DNA of 64,000 nucleotides, taken from positions 496,001-560,000 of the forward strand of contig NZ_LN884299.1 of the NCBI RefSeq assembly GCF_001403875.1, given 5' to 3'. Each line of letters starts with the position of its first letter. Positions within the stretch are counted from its first letter, which is position 1. This document shows, one piece after another, positions 51,194 to 61,416 of the stretch. A program made the translations under genes and the position numbers. The notes below the pieces were generated by a model, which had not been told where the DNA came from, did not search any database, and saw nothing but the letters and a program-made list of their open reading frames with translations. The DNA comes from Paenibacillus ihumii (lineage in GTDB: Bacteria; Bacillota; Bacilli; Paenibacillales; Paenibacillaceae).

Positions 51194-53605
51194 CTATTCG
51201 GCTGTCAGGATTCGCGGAGAAGTCTTCTGTACCGGCCTGGATGCAAACCAGGAGCCCAAGCATGCAGCCAAAATGCTTATAGGAACCATCATGGCAATTC
51301 CTCCGCCGTTTACGATTAACGGAACCTCGACCATGCCGTAATCGGCTAGGACGACGTTAAGCAGCCGGGGCAGGAGCAGCCAGCCGATGGGAACTCCGGC
51401 CAAAGCCCCCAGCGCCGATACGGCCAGGATGCCTCCCGCCAAGGACATGCGGATGCGCCCCGAGGTCATGCCGACCGATTTATAGATGCCGCAGATTCGG
51501 CTGTCCTTTGTGATCTGGATGCGGCAAATGCTATAGATCAGCACGAACGTAACGACAACGAACAAGAGAGCCATGATTGACACCGGTAATATGATTATGG
51601 CGACGGCCTGGGAGAATACTTCATCGACCAATGCGGCTTGGGTCGCCGCCCAGATCGCGCTTCCATACCTGTCCTGCAGCTCGCCCGCGAACGAATCGGC
51701 CGGCACGCCAGCATGCAAATTAATGAAGACCGTATTCATGCGCCCGCCAAAATCAGGGCTTGCCCCGCCGACTGCATCCGCCGTTACGCGACCAGTATAG
51801 GACATGTTCGCTATGGCTTGATATATTCCCGTCACCGTAAGGGTGCGCTTCTCTCCCTCGATATAAATGTCCAGGGGATCGCCGACATCCAGCTTCAGCT
51901 TGCGGGCGATGTTCACGCCGATGGAAATTTCCTGCCCGGCAGCGGGGTTGCGGCCCCGAAGATTCTCATAGCCGATTTCATCGTAATTCCCCTCCGCCAC
52001 CATCAGCAGAATCCCCATCGTACCCTGCTCCATTTCCGCGGCAAGCTCCGCATCGATCGGCAGCACGGCATTGGCGTCTCCATATCGGCTGTAGTTCTTT
52101 ATCCTCTCATCCGTCAGCACTTCCTCCTGAAGCCGTTCATAGTTCAGCCTTGAAGGATCGTCGATTCTTACGGATAAATCGGCCGAGTCATATCCCCATT
52201 TGGCAATCGTGCCATGAATAGAGGTTATGCTGTGCACGAACACAAAGCCGAACACGAGCACCGCGCTGGACAACGCCGTGATCAGGAGCATCAGCACGGA
52301 TGGGCGAAGGTTCGCGGTCACGCTCCTCAGCCCGAGGACCCACTCCAGCGGAAGCCCGCCCAATTTATGCAGCTTCTTCCGCCATCCGCCTTCGCGGCCC
52401 AACCTCCGGGCGTTGGCCTTCTCCGGCATGCCGTAACGGATCGCCTGCGCCGGCTCGATGCCGCGGGCTCGGCTGGCGAACAGCAGCGCCGTGAGACTTA
52501 CAGCCGCAATTACCGCGAGCCCTGCCCATAGTGCAATCATCGAGAATTGAACGTTCGAGGCTCCCGCGCCGGTATAGAGATAAGCCAGGGAACTGCGGAC
52601 GATTTGATTCGCAATCCAATAACTGAAGCCGATGCCCGGAAGGACCGCCACCGAGGCCAGCAGCGCATACTGCAGAACGTAGACCATGATTACTTGGCGC
52701 GAGGACAAGCCCATGGACTTGATGATACCGATCGTTCTGTAGCTCGACAGGATCGCATCGGAGATCGTAAATCCCAGCGTGTACAAGGCAGCGGATATCA
52801 TGACAACCGCCAGAAATACCATGATGAAGCTGACGAGCTGATTCGCGATCATGTAGTAAGCGGATAGGCTCTCAAAATCCTTGACCGACTCCAGATAAGG
52901 CATGCCGAGAAACTTCTCAAAGCTTTCCCAGTAAGCCCGGTTCTGGCTGTAATCCTCGAACCGCAGTCCAGCCATATACATGTCGCGGCCCTGCAGGGAG
53001 GACATATGGGCATCGTAATCGCCGCCATTCAGCCAAATTCTCCCGCTGGTCGCAAACGGCGAACAATACGATATATCCACGACCACCGCTGCAACCTGCA
53101 GCTGGAAGCTCCCCTTCTCCGTCTTGAATTCAACAGAATCGCCTGCCTGGATATCGTTAGAATAGGCTAAGGATGTCGGTATCCATACAGTTCCTGGCTG
53201 AGGCGCCTGCCTCTCCTCCCCCTGAACGAACACCAGCTGATCGACAGGAAAAGGTCCCTTCGGCGTATCCATCATAAACAAGTCGACATTGGGAATTTCC
53301 CGGCCGGCGTGGGACATGCTGGACAAGTAGCGGTACCGCATCATTTCCGAAGCTGTAACGCCCTCCTGTCCGGCCCACCACTGATGAACCTGTGCCGGAT
53401 CATGAATGCCGTTCTCCAGGCGGAGAATCTGATGCGCTCCGTGAACCTTGGCATGCAGGCCTTCATATTCGCGGCTCGTATTTTGAATGACTTGCACGGC
53501 TGTGGAGAGCAGCAGGGCGGATAACAGGATGATGACCGCCATGAAGCCGTTTTGCACTTTTTTGTTGCTGAGGTTCGACCAGCATAATTTCCATACGGCG
53601 TACAT
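51194..53605 (-). CDS. ABC transporter permease, FtsX/MacB-like
   Basis: The 803-residue protein has two FtsX permease units: an N-terminal helix, a large extracellular domain, three helices, then a second helix/extracellular domain/three helices. The segments FIMVFLAVVMISAALYTLGF and ILPVSIMALLFVVVTFVLIY are clear. It works with the ATPase encoded 3 bases upstream. Such transporters expel peptides or lipids or transmit mechanical signals; in Firmicutes many respond to antimicrobial peptides. No two-component pair is directly linked. Confidence 0.88.
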   Translation of the reverse strand: MYAVWKLCWSNLSNKKVQNGFMAVIILLSALLLSTAVQVIQNTSREYEGLHAKVHGAHQILRLENGIHDPAQVHQWWAGQEGVTASEMMRYRYLSSMSHAGREIPNVDLFMMDTPKGPFPVDQLVFVQGEERQAPQPGTVWIPTSLAYSNDIQAGDSVEFKTEKGSFQLQVAAVVVDISYCSPFATSGRIWLNGGDYDAHMSSLQGRDMYMAGLRFEDYSQNRAYWESFEKFLGMPYLESVKDFESLSAYYMIANQLVSFIMVFLAVVMISAALYTLGFTISDAILSSYRTIGIIKSMGLSSRQVIMVYVLQYALLASVAVLPGIGFSYWIANQIVRSSLAYLYTGAGASNVQFSMIALWAGLAVIAAVSLTALLFASRARGIEPAQAIRYGMPEKANARRLGREGGWRKKLHKLGGLPLEWVLGLRSVTANLRPSVLMLLITALSSAVLVFGFVFVHSITSIHGTIAKWGYDSADLSVRIDDPSRLNYERLQEEVLTDERIKNYSRYGDANAVLPIDAELAAEMEQGTMGILLMVAEGNYDEIGYENLRGRNPAAGQEISIGVNIARKLKLDVGDPLDIYIEGEKRTLTVTGIYQAIANMSYTGRVTADAVGGASPDFGGRMNTVFINLHAGVPADSFAGELQDRYGSAIWAATQAALVDEVFSQAVAIIILPVSIMALLFVVVTFVLIYSICRIQITKDSRICGIYKSVGMTSGRIRMSLAGGILAVSALGALAGVPIGWLLLPRLLNVVLADYGMVEVPLIVNGGGIAMMVPISILAACLGSWFASRPVQKTSPRILTAE

Positions 53606-53608
53606 CCT

Positions 53609-54385
53609 TTACCGCCCCTTCCCTGACATAAACGCAAAAATCTGGTCTTCTCTAAGCTTCAGCTGCTCCGGTTCGTATTGGCCCAGCTCCAGAATGCCAT
53701 CGATATGTCCGTCCTTCACAAGGATCAGGCGATCTGCCCGGCAGGCTGCCCGAAGATCATGGGTCACCATAACGATCGACTGGGAGCTGCGGTTCATCTC
53801 GGTCAGAATATCCAGAATGACCGTCCCCTGCTCCTGACTGAGCGCTCCCGTCGGCTCATCGGCAAAAATCACCTCAGGCGAATTGATCAGCGCCCTGGCG
53901 ATGGCCGCCCGCTGCTGCTGCCCGCCGGAGACCTGGGAAGGCAGGCGATCCGCCTGCTCGCCGATCCCCATTCTCCGCAGCAGGCTTAGCGCCTGCTTGT
54001 GGACTTCGCTGCTGCTGCGGCCGGCTACATATCCCGGAAAAGCGACGTTCTCAAGCAAGGTGAAATCCGGAATCAAATGAATGGACTGATATACGTACCC
54101 GATTTTGCGCGTGCGAAAATCCATAAGCTCCCGCTCCGAATACCGGTCGATCCGCTGCCCCTTGAAATAGACCTCTCCCGAGGTGAGCGCATCTAGACCG
54201 CTAAGCAGATACAGCAGCGTGGATTTCCCCGAGCCGGAGCTGCCCATAATGACGGTAAATTCCCCCGCGTATAGTTTCAGGCTTACGCCTTTGGCTGCAT
54301 GGAATTGCTCCGTCCCTGCAGAGTAAATTTTAGACAAATTGACCGCCTCGATCAGCACAGCCTCGCCAGAATTAGCCGCAGCCAT
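53609..54385 (-). CDS. ABC transporter ATP-binding protein, LolD/MacB-like
   Basis: The 258-residue ATPase has Walker [10 protein letters not shown], signature [15 protein letters not shown] and Walker [13 protein letters not shown], the last typical of the MacB/LolD group. GGAGGAGGG lies upstream of the ATG. It is the first gene of a two-gene operon behind the promoter at 54535-54563. Confidence 0.92.
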   Translation of the reverse strand: MAAANSGEAVLIEAVNLSKIYSAGTEQFHAAKGVSLKLYAGEFTVIMGSSGSGKSTLLYLLSGLDALTSGEVYFKGQRIDRYSERELMDFRTRKIGYVYQSIHLIPDFTLLENVAFPGYVAGRSSSEVHKQALSLLRRMGIGEQADRLPSQVSGGQQQRAAIARALINSPEVIFADEPTGALSQEQGTVILDILTEMNRSSQSIVMVTHDLRAACRADRLILVKDGHIDGILELGQYEPEQLKLREDQIFAFMSGKGR

Positions 54386-54515
54386 AAAGATCCCTCCTCC
54401 AACGTAGTTTCATGCAAAAAATTCTTGAGAGCTCCTTCCTGCATGGAATCTCCTCTGTTCATATCCGCCACATCGCTTACTCAGCAATAAAGCTATGATC
54501 AGTACTATTTAATGA

Positions 54516-54563
54516 TCAGTAGTAGGATATCCACATCCTACCATTCACTACTGAATAATGCAA
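54516..54563 (-). promoter_or_regulatory. Promoter with palindromic operator for the ABC exporter
   Basis: On the minus strand TTGCAT (54563-54558), a 17-bp spacer and TAGGAT (54540-54535) form a plausible promoter. Nested inverted repeats (TCAGTAGT with ACTACTGA, GTAGGAT with ATCCTAC) cover it, suggesting a bound repressor. Confidence 0.5.
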
Positions 54564-54661
54564 GATACTGGAGTAAATTTTTTCCTCCCTCTATTCTCAG
54601 CATAGGACTGAATCTGCATAACAGCGGTTGTTCGGCCATTGACTATTTAAGCCCCAACACA

Positions 54662-54686
54662 AAGAGCACCGGAATCCGGTGCTCTT
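54662..54686. terminator. Terminator downstream of xylB
   Basis: AAGAGCACCGGA pairs perfectly with TCCGGTGCTCTT. The stem is followed by TTTG on the minus strand, about 110 bases past the xylB stop codon. Confidence 0.65.
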
Positions 54687-54797
54687 GTTAGCTGCCATTC
54701 CATGACCCATTATCATGAAATGGCCCGTGCCGAGGCGGCCTCTATTAGCCTTCTCACGCAACGATGATTTCTTTTCCCGTATTGATGATTTCTGCGA

Positions 54798-56297
54798 TTA
54801 CTGCTCTCTGAACTCCTGCAGGCCCTCGTTCAAGGAACGGGTTGCCGAATATACCTGCTGGTACAGCTTGAACAGCCGCGCATATTTCTCGACATTCGCT
54901 GCATTCGGCTCGTACGTGGCACGGTATCCGATGAATTGGTCCGCGCAGTCCTTGAGGCTGTCGAACCAGCCGCTGCCTACTGCGGCCATCATCGCTGCGC
55001 CCATAGCCGGGCCTTGCTCATTGTTCAAGGCGACGACCGGAGTGCCAAAAATATCCGCCTGCATCTGCAGCCATACCGGATTCTTGGCGCCGCCGCCGAT
55101 CGAAATGATGCGCTCTACGTGAATTCCCGCTTGACGGAACAGCTCCAGCGACTCCGCCAGCGAGAACGTGATGCCCTCCATCACAGCACGGGCAAGGTGC
55201 TCGCGGCGATGCGTGCCGGACAGCCCGATGAAGCTGCCGCGAATCACGCTGTCCGCATGCGGCGTGCGCTCGCCGACCAGATACGGCGTGAACAGCAGCC
55301 CCTCCGCTCCCGGAGCGATATCGGCCACCGGCTTGAGCAACTCGTCGAAGCTCAGCTCTGGCGCGAGCGAATCCTTGAACCAGCTCATGCTGTAGCCCGC
55401 AGCCAGCGTAACGCCCATCGCATAGAAGGCGCCCGGATGGGAGTGATTGAAGAAATGCACTTTGCCGGCGAAATCTTTATTCTTATCTTCCTCATACGAC
55501 AAAATAACGCCAGACGTCCCGATGCTGCAGAGCGCATCGCCTTGACGCACGATCCCGGCTCCGACCGCTCCGCAGGCATTGTCCGCTCCGCCTCCGAATA
55601 CCTTCGTGCTTGTGGAGAGCCCGGTCAGTTCAGCGAATTCCGGCAGCAGAGTTCCCGTCTCTTCAGTGCTTCCAACCAGCGGAGGAGCGAATTCTGCGGA
55701 TAACCCGAAGGCCTCCAGGATTTCCTCGCTCCACTTCGCTTCCGGTACGTTCAGCATCAGCGTACCCGCCGCATCGGACAGCTCCATCGCGACGTTCCCT
55801 GTCATACGGTAACGCAAGTAATCCTTCGGCAGCACGAAGCGCGCCGCCTTCGCGAACAGCTCTGGCTCGTTCTCCTGCACCCAGAGAATCTTCGGCAGCG
55901 TGAAGCCTTCCAGCGCCGCATTTCTGGTAATGTCCAGCAGCTTGTCGCCAAGCTTGGCCTCAATCTCCCGGCACTGCTTCGTCGTGCGGGTATCATTCCA
56001 CAGAATGGCATGGCGCAGCACTTCATTCTTCTCATCGAGCAGCACAAGGCCGTGCATTTGGCCGGAGAACGAGACGCCCTCAATATCCTCCGCAGCAACT
56101 CCGCTGCTGTTCATGAGCTCTTTAAGACAAGCGACCGTACCTTTTACCCATTCTTCAGGATCTTGTTCGCTATACCCTGGACGCTCATGAATAAGCGGAT
56201 AAGCTGCCGTGGCTTCCCCTTTAATTTCCCCGTCTTTGCCAACCAGCAGCGTCTTTACCGAGCTAGTGCCTAAATCGATACCGATTACGTATTTCAT
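54798..56297 (-). CDS. xylB: Xylulokinase
   Basis: The 499-residue FGGY-family kinase begins KYVIGIDLGTSSVKTLL, the N-terminal phosphate-binding motif. GGGADNACGAVGAG and SIGGGAKNPVWLQMQADI are the usual C-terminal nucleotide-binding blocks. It phosphorylates D-xylulose to xylulose-5-phosphate. I start at MKYVIG, 6 bases after GGGAGAG. It lies downstream of xylA in the same direction, forming the xylAB operon. Confidence 0.94.
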   Translation of the reverse strand: MKYVIGIDLGTSSVKTLLVGKDGEIKGEATAAYPLIHERPGYSEQDPEEWVKGTVACLKELMNSSGVAAEDIEGVSFSGQMHGLVLLDEKNEVLRHAILWNDTRTTKQCREIEAKLGDKLLDITRNAALEGFTLPKILWVQENEPELFAKAARFVLPKDYLRYRMTGNVAMELSDAAGTLMLNVPEAKWSEEILEAFGLSAEFAPPLVGSTEETGTLLPEFAELTGLSTSTKVFGGGADNACGAVGAGIVRQGDALCSIGTSGVILSYEEDKNKDFAGKVHFFNHSHPGAFYAMGVTLAAGYSMSWFKDSLAPELSFDELLKPVADIAPGAEGLLFTPYLVGERTPHADSVIRGSFIGLSGTHRREHLARAVMEGITFSLAESLELFRQAGIHVERIISIGGGAKNPVWLQMQADIFGTPVVALNNEQGPAMGAAMMAAVGSGWFDSLKDCADQFIGYRATYEPNAANVEKYARLFKLYQQVYSATRSLNEGLQEFREQ

Positions 56298-56434
56298 CCG
56301 TGACTCTCCCTTCGCCATTTTAAACTTTAATAAAATAAGTGTTCAAAAAGCAAGCCGTTCAGCACCAATATTGACTTCTTGAACTTCTCCTCATATTCAA
56401 AAGGGGACGTCCAGCGTCCCCTTGGTTATTCATC

Positions 56435-57751
56435 TTATTTCGTAGCGAAAATATATTCGTTCAAGCGAGCTTTGATCAATTCCAAATGATTGGATTTGTT
56501 GCGGATCTCGCCGTTTTGCAGCGCGTAGGCTTCCAGCGTCTTGAAGTTGGCTTTGCCGGATACGATATCTGCTCCGATTCCGCTCTTGAAGCTGGCATAA
56601 CGCTCATCCAGCAGGTTGTCGAAGAATTTGTCCTCGATCAGCTTAGCCGCTACTTTAAGACCTTTTGCAAAGGTATCCATACCTGCGATATGGGCGTAGA
56701 ACAAATCTTCCGGCTCGAAGGAGCCTCTTCTTACTTTCGCGTCGAAGTTCACGCCGCCGGAGCCAAGGCCGCCGTTCTCAAGGATTTCGTACATAGCAAG
56801 CGTAACTGCGTACAGATCCGTCGGGAATTCATCCGTATCCCAGCCAAGCAGCAGGTCGCCTTGGTTGGCATCGATGGAGCCCAGCATGTTGTTGATGCGT
56901 GCAACGCGCAGCTCATGCTCGAACGTATGTCCAGCCAGCGTCGCATGGTTCGCTTCCAGGTTCAGCTTGAAGTGATCTTGCAGGCCGTATTTTTGCAGGA
57001 ATGCAATTGTAGTAGCCGCATCGAAGTCATATTGGTGCTTGGTAGGCTCTTTCGGCTTAGGCTCGATCAGGAATTGGCCAGTGTAGCCGATTTCCTTAGC
57101 GTAGTCGATAGCCATATGGAAGAATCTTGCCAGGTTGTCGAGCTCAAGAGCCATATCCGTATTCAGCAGGGACTCGTAGCCTTCGCGGCCGCCCCAGAAT
57201 ACATAGTTCTCAGAGCCAAGCTCTAGGCCGGTTTCGAGGCCTTTCTTCACTTGAGCTGCAGCATAAGCGAAGACATCAGCATTGGAAGTTGTCGCTGCGC
57301 CGTGAACAAACCGCGGGTTAGTGAACATGTTCGCTGTGTTCCAGAGCAATTTCACGCCGGTAGCCTTCATGCCTTCTTTGATTTTAGCAACGATAACGTC
57401 CAGATTCTCGTTCGTTTCCTTCAGACTAGCGCCTTCTGGAGCGATGTCGCGATCATGGAATGCGAAGTAAGGAGCACCGAGCTTCTCCAGAAATTCAAAG
57501 TTGACTTCCACACGATCCTTCGCCAGATCAAGACCTGTACGAGTCTCCCATGGACGGATCATCGTACCTTGTCCGAACGGGTCGCTTCCGTCCATCGTCA
57601 GCGTGTGCCAATAAGCAACCGCAAAACGCAGATGCTCTTTCATCGATTTGCCGAGAACTACTTCGTTCTCGTTATAGTGTTTGAATGCCAGCGGATTGTT
57701 GGAGCCTGAACCTTCGTACTGGATTTTGTTAATGTTCTTGAAATAACTCAT
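56435..57751 (-). CDS. xylA: Xylose isomerase
   Basis: The 438-residue TIM barrel has the active-site residues in [15 protein letters not shown], the metal ligands around [16 protein letters not shown] and [17 protein letters not shown], and [17 protein letters not shown]. It converts D-xylose to D-xylulose. GGGAGGA precedes the ATG. The gene is divergent from xylR, with a XylR operator over its promoter. Confidence 0.96.
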   Translation of the reverse strand: MSYFKNINKIQYEGSGSNNPLAFKHYNENEVVLGKSMKEHLRFAVAYWHTLTMDGSDPFGQGTMIRPWETRTGLDLAKDRVEVNFEFLEKLGAPYFAFHDRDIAPEGASLKETNENLDVIVAKIKEGMKATGVKLLWNTANMFTNPRFVHGAATTSNADVFAYAAAQVKKGLETGLELGSENYVFWGGREGYESLLNTDMALELDNLARFFHMAIDYAKEIGYTGQFLIEPKPKEPTKHQYDFDAATTIAFLQKYGLQDHFKLNLEANHATLAGHTFEHELRVARINNMLGSIDANQGDLLLGWDTDEFPTDLYAVTLAMYEILENGGLGSGGVNFDAKVRRGSFEPEDLFYAHIAGMDTFAKGLKVAAKLIEDKFFDNLLDERYASFKSGIGADIVSGKANFKTLEAYALQNGEIRNKSNHLELIKARLNEYIFATK

Positions 57752-57867
57752 GCTTAAATCCTCCCAGTCTGATTTGGAATTACATGCAGAAAGTAAGCCT
57801 TTACATCATGATGACTATTAGTAGCATGACCCAATTTTAGACGAGGCATGCTGCTTGATATGTTTAT

Positions 57868-57910
57868 CCTAACACGGCCGACTTAGTTTGTCTAGTAAAC
57901 TAACTAAGTG
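57868..57910 (-). promoter_or_regulatory. xylA promoter with XylR operator
   Basis: TTAGTTT and AAACTAA flank a 7-base centre (57885-57905), matching the known XylR operator pattern of bacilli. On the minus strand TAGACA (57896-57891), a 17-bp spacer and TAGGAT (57873-57868) make the xylA promoter, so XylR binding would cover the -35. It lies about 70 bases from the xylR start. Confidence 0.8.
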
Positions 57911-57977
57911 ATTGATTTAACATTGCGGTTATGTGTATGATGTAGTTATCTTTTAGTAGAATTGTGGGGTACTCATC

Positions 57978-59174
57978 ATGAAAATTACGGGCGATCAGCA
58001 ACTGATCAAGAAAATGAACAAGACGCTCGTTCTGGATACGGTTCGCGAGCGGCAGCCCTTGTCCCGTGCCGATATCGCCGCAACGCTCGGCCTGAATAAA
58101 GCGACCGTGTCTTCTCTGGTTGCCGAGCTGATCGAGAGCCGGCTGGTGACCGAGATTGGCCCCGGCGAATCGAGCGGCGGGCGGAAGCCCACGCTGTTGC
58201 TGTTCAACCGGGGCGCCGGTTATGCCATCGGCATTGATATCCGCGTCAACGATCTGTTTGCGGTGCTCGTAGACCTGGAGGGGAATGTCATTCGGGAGCG
58301 AACGGTCCCTCTGGAGGATTCGTCGCCCGACCATGCGCTTGACCAAATCCGGAAAATGATTCAATGGCTTAGCAAAAAAGCACCCGAATCGCCTTACGGC
58401 ATCGTGGGCATCGGCATTGGCGTCCCGGGGCTGGTGGATGAGAAGAGCCGGATCGTCTCCGCCCCGAACCTTGGCTGGAACAATGTCGCCGTGCAGGATC
58501 TGCTTGTCTCCGAATTCGGCGAGAATGTTCATATAGATAATGAAGCCAATGCGGGGGCGATCGGCGAGAAGCTGTACGGGGCCGGACGTGATGCCGCCAA
58601 TTTAATATATATCAGCATCGGCGTCGGAATCGGCTCCGGCATGATCGTCGGCGGGGAGCTGTATCGCGGGATTTCCAATTTCTCCGGAGAAGTAGGCCAT
58701 ATGACGGTCACCGAGAACGGCCCCCTCTGCCGCTGCGGAAATCGCGGCTGCTGGGAGACGCTCGCCTCGGAGAAGGCGCTGCTCGACCGCGCTGCCCAGC
58801 GCTGGAAGGATAGCCCGGCCGCATCCGAGGAGGGGCTGGACCGCCTGCTGGGTCTAGCCCGAAAAGGCGATGCCGACGCGCTCTCCCTGCTGGAAGAGAC
58901 GGGGAAGCACCTCGGCGTGGGGTTGGCCAACCTTGTCAATATTCTGAATCCCGAATTGATCGTCATCGGCAACCGCCTGTCCATGGCCGGGGATCTGCTT
59001 CAAGAGCCGATGCTGCATACGCTGGAGAGCCGCAGTTTGTCCTATCATATGAAGAAGACGCAGGTCGCCTTCGCCGAGCTGGGCATCCGGAGCACCGCCC
59101 TTGGAGCGGCCTCGATGCCAATCACTTCCTTTCTAGCCGATCCGGATGTCACTTCGCAGAAAACCCAGCTTTAA
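57978..59174 (+). CDS. xylR: Xylose repressor, ROK family
   Basis: The 398-residue protein has an N-terminal HTH (LSRADIAATLGLNKATVSSLV) and a ROK sugar-binding domain with the zinc-binding CRCGNRGCWE motif and ISIGVGIGSGMIVGGELY. Without xylose it binds the operator between xylA and xylR. It is divergently transcribed and ends in a strong terminator. Confidence 0.94.
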   Translation: MKITGDQQLIKKMNKTLVLDTVRERQPLSRADIAATLGLNKATVSSLVAELIESRLVTEIGPGESSGGRKPTLLLFNRGAGYAIGIDIRVNDLFAVLVDLEGNVIRERTVPLEDSSPDHALDQIRKMIQWLSKKAPESPYGIVGIGIGVPGLVDEKSRIVSAPNLGWNNVAVQDLLVSEFGENVHIDNEANAGAIGEKLYGAGRDAANLIYISIGVGIGSGMIVGGELYRGISNFSGEVGHMTVTENGPLCRCGNRGCWETLASEKALLDRAAQRWKDSPAASEEGLDRLLGLARKGDADALSLLEETGKHLGVGLANLVNILNPELIVIGNRLSMAGDLLQEPMLHTLESRSLSYHMKKTQVAFAELGIRSTALGAASMPITSFLADPDVTSQKTQL

Positions 59175-59181
59175 AACTCAT

Positions 59182-59225
59182 AAAGCCCTGACCAGAACAC
59201 TCTACCTGGTCAGGGCTTTTTATTG
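59182..59225 (+). terminator. Terminator of xylR
   Basis: AGCCCTGACCAG and CTGGTCAGGGCT form a perfect 12-bp stem followed by TTTTTATTG. Confidence 0.93.
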
Positions 59226-59373
59226 TTTCAACCCATAGATCGGTATTTTCGCAAATACAGCAGCAGTACAGCTGAGAAACCCTATAATTTACAGGTATTT
59301 TCTTGTAACTTAGTATAATATTTGCTAACTTAATAGGAATACGAATAGCGAATAAGAGACAGGAGAGATATTT

Positions 59374-59535
59374 ATGCGTAAACTGTTTGAGCTGTTAAGT
59401 TTAGCAGGTGTTGTCGGCTACTTGATTACCCGCTTCTTTTTCTATGAGTACAAGACTCTGATGTTTATTTTCGGAGGATTAGCCGTGGTCGGGCTTATTG
59501 GCAGGTGGCTCACTCGAGAATCAAAGAATGTATAG
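59374..59535 (+). CDS. Small membrane protein, 53 residues
   Basis: The gene encodes MRKLFELLSLAGVVGYLITR, FFFYEYKTLMFIFGG and LAVVGLIGRWLTRESKNV, with two hydrophobic segments and basic ends. AGGAGAG lies 6 bases before the ATG. It starts the ABC-2 transporter operon (the next start is 23 bases further on) and may be a small subunit or regulator of the transporter. I do not recognise a named family. Confidence 0.75.
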   Translation: MRKLFELLSLAGVVGYLITRFFFYEYKTLMFIFGGLAVVGLIGRWLTRESKNV

Positions 59536-59558
59536 GGGATGAAAGAAGGAGAATTGTT

Positions 59559-60245
59559 ATGAAAGGAATAGTAATTAAAGAATTCGTCGGCCTAATTAGA
59601 GGAATTAAATCTATTTTAATCGTTTTATTTATTACCGGAATATCCATTTTAGCCGCCCGCAGCTTGAGAAATAGCCCCCTATTTATGGACGAATCCTCGA
59701 ATCCGTCGGCTACGGCTCTGGCTGGATTATCTTTTATACTGGTGATCTTTGGGGCTCTATTTGTGCTTACTCTATCGCATGATATTGTGAATCGCGACAT
59801 TCAGCTGCAGCGGATCCGTCTTTTGATTACCAAAACCTCCCGCCCTTCAGTGATTCTAGGCAAGTTCTTGGCGGTTTGGTTATTTTGGGTCATCGTATCT
59901 CTCATTTCTTTCGTATTGGTATCCTTCATCACGCGAACCTTTGTCATTCATGAATTGCTATTTCTATGGATATATCTTGCCTTCCTGTCCAGTATTTGCG
60001 TTATGCTATCTACCTTAGTGATACACCACGCCTATTCCGTGATCCTGAGCGTGCTGCTCGGTCTGGCCCTGCCGATTTTTGGAATCTGGAGCATGTTCTC
60101 CTCCGTTGTGCCGATCCGTGCTTTGCGTTATCTGCTTCCCTACTACCCAATGTCTGAACAACCAGCACTGCTGCTCGTAACTGTGGCCGAGGTCCTTGTC
60201 TTCTTAGCAGCCGCCGTGGTTTTATTTCAGAGAAAGGATTTATAA
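59559..60245 (+). CDS. ABC-2 type transporter permease
   Basis: The 228-residue protein has six hydrophobic helices (for example SILIVLFITGISILAARSL and FLAVWLFWVIVSLISFVLVS) and the ABC-2 arrangement. I start at the ATG with AGAAGGAG upstream, and not at the longer frame that overlaps the small membrane protein gene. The ATPase gene follows after 2 bases. It probably exports a drug, peptide or lipid. Confidence 0.88.
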   Translation: MKGIVIKEFVGLIRGIKSILIVLFITGISILAARSLRNSPLFMDESSNPSATALAGLSFILVIFGALFVLTLSHDIVNRDIQLQRIRLLITKTSRPSVILGKFLAVWLFWVIVSLISFVLVSFITRTFVIHELLFLWIYLAFLSSICVMLSTLVIHHAYSVILSVLLGLALPIFGIWSMFSSVVPIRALRYLLPYYPMSEQPALLLVTVAEVLVFLAAAVVLFQRKDL

Positions 60246-60247
60246 GC

Positions 60248-61165
60248 ATGAAAGCATTAATCGTAAACAAACTGTCTAAAGAGTATAAGACGAAGAAAGC
60301 CGTGGATGATATCAGCTTTAGTCTAGAGACTGGAGAAGTATTCGCTCTTCTCGGAAGAAATGGAGCTGGCAAAAGTACTACCATCAACATGCTGAGCGGC
60401 ATTTTAACACCGACTTCTGGCACAATCGAGATCTTAAATACACCCTACAGGCATATGAATAAAATCAAACAGCGCATCGGTGTCTTGCCAGATAACAGTA
60501 ATTACTACAATGAAATGACCGCCATTCAGCATATGAAATTTTTCGCTCGAGTTAAAGGGGTTTCAGCCCGAAAGGACTCGCTTGTTGACCTGCTTGAATC
60601 GGTAGGTCTAGGAGAGGATTTAGGCCGAAAGGTCGGGCAATTCTCGCTTGGAATGAGAAAAAAATTAGGCATCGCTCAAGCTTTGATCGGCTCCCCAGAG
60701 CTGATTTTTCTAGATGAGCCCACCTCGACGCTGGACGTCGAGTCCGCACTGCAAATTCGTCAATTGATCAGTACGCTAGCATCTCAAGGCATTACTATAT
60801 TCATGACGTCCCATAATCTCGAAGAAATTGAACGCATCTGTGATCGGGTGGCTATTCTGAACCATGGAAAAATTGAAAAAATGGGAACCTTGGAACAGCT
60901 TCGCGAGGCACATACCCGCAGCATCAACATAACTATCAAATATCAAGCCAGCGATCAATCTCAAGAAAGCCTGTGGCTGGATCGGTTACAGCAGATGGCT
61001 GGTGCCGTGCAGTGTAAACCCCCTTATGTCGAGATAGAGCTCGACGAGGAAGAGGTGATCCCGGAGATTGTCCAAGCCGCGGTGGAGTGTAAAATCAGAA
61101 TTTACAGCATCGAACGGGAAAGGGTCTCGCTGGAAAACATTTTTCTGGATGAGAAGCTGGCCTGA
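60248..61165 (+). CDS. ABC transporter ATP-binding protein (ABC-2 partner)
   Basis: The 305-residue ATPase has Walker A GRNGAGKST, signature FSLGMRKKLGIAQAL and Walker B LIFLDEPTSTLD, with a C-terminal extension of about 90 residues as in the CcmA/NatA-type exporter ATPases. It energises the permease encoded just upstream. A terminator follows about 90 bases downstream. Confidence 0.93.
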   Translation: MKALIVNKLSKEYKTKKAVDDISFSLETGEVFALLGRNGAGKSTTINMLSGILTPTSGTIEILNTPYRHMNKIKQRIGVLPDNSNYYNEMTAIQHMKFFARVKGVSARKDSLVDLLESVGLGEDLGRKVGQFSLGMRKKLGIAQALIGSPELIFLDEPTSTLDVESALQIRQLISTLASQGITIFMTSHNLEEIERICDRVAILNHGKIEKMGTLEQLREAHTRSINITIKYQASDQSQESLWLDRLQQMAGAVQCKPPYVEIELDEEEVIPEIVQAAVECKIRIYSIERERVSLENIFLDEKLA

Positions 61166-61256
61166 GACAAAACGGCAGGATGCATATCTTTTATCGCGAA
61201 CAGCCCCCCGTGATTGATACACGCTCCCATCATAGTAAACCTAGAAAAAACAAATG

Positions 61257-61295
61257 ACCCTGACCAGGGCACAAATCCTGGTCAGGGTATTTTTA
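61257..61295 (+). terminator. Terminator of the ABC-2 operon
   Basis: ACCCTGACCAGG and CCTGGTCAGGGT form a perfect 12-bp stem followed by ATTTTT. It resembles the xylR terminator. Confidence 0.92.
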
Positions 61296-61352
61296 TGGAA
61301 AAATCCAAACATCACTGCAATCCATCCTATTCCAAATAAGTCGGTCATAGCC

Positions 61353-61380
61353 TGTAACCTTTTCGCCCACTCCCCGATCT
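61353..61380 (+). promoter_or_regulatory. Probable ECF-type promoter
   Basis: TGTAAC with CTTTT behind it, a 16-bp spacer and CGATCT resembles Bacillus ECF promoters (TGAAAC, N16, CGTA). It lies directly ahead of the ECF sigma gene, suggesting autoregulation. Confidence 0.55.
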
Positions 61381-61416
61381 AATTCTATAGAGGGCCCTCA
61401 AAAGGAGTTGAAATTC

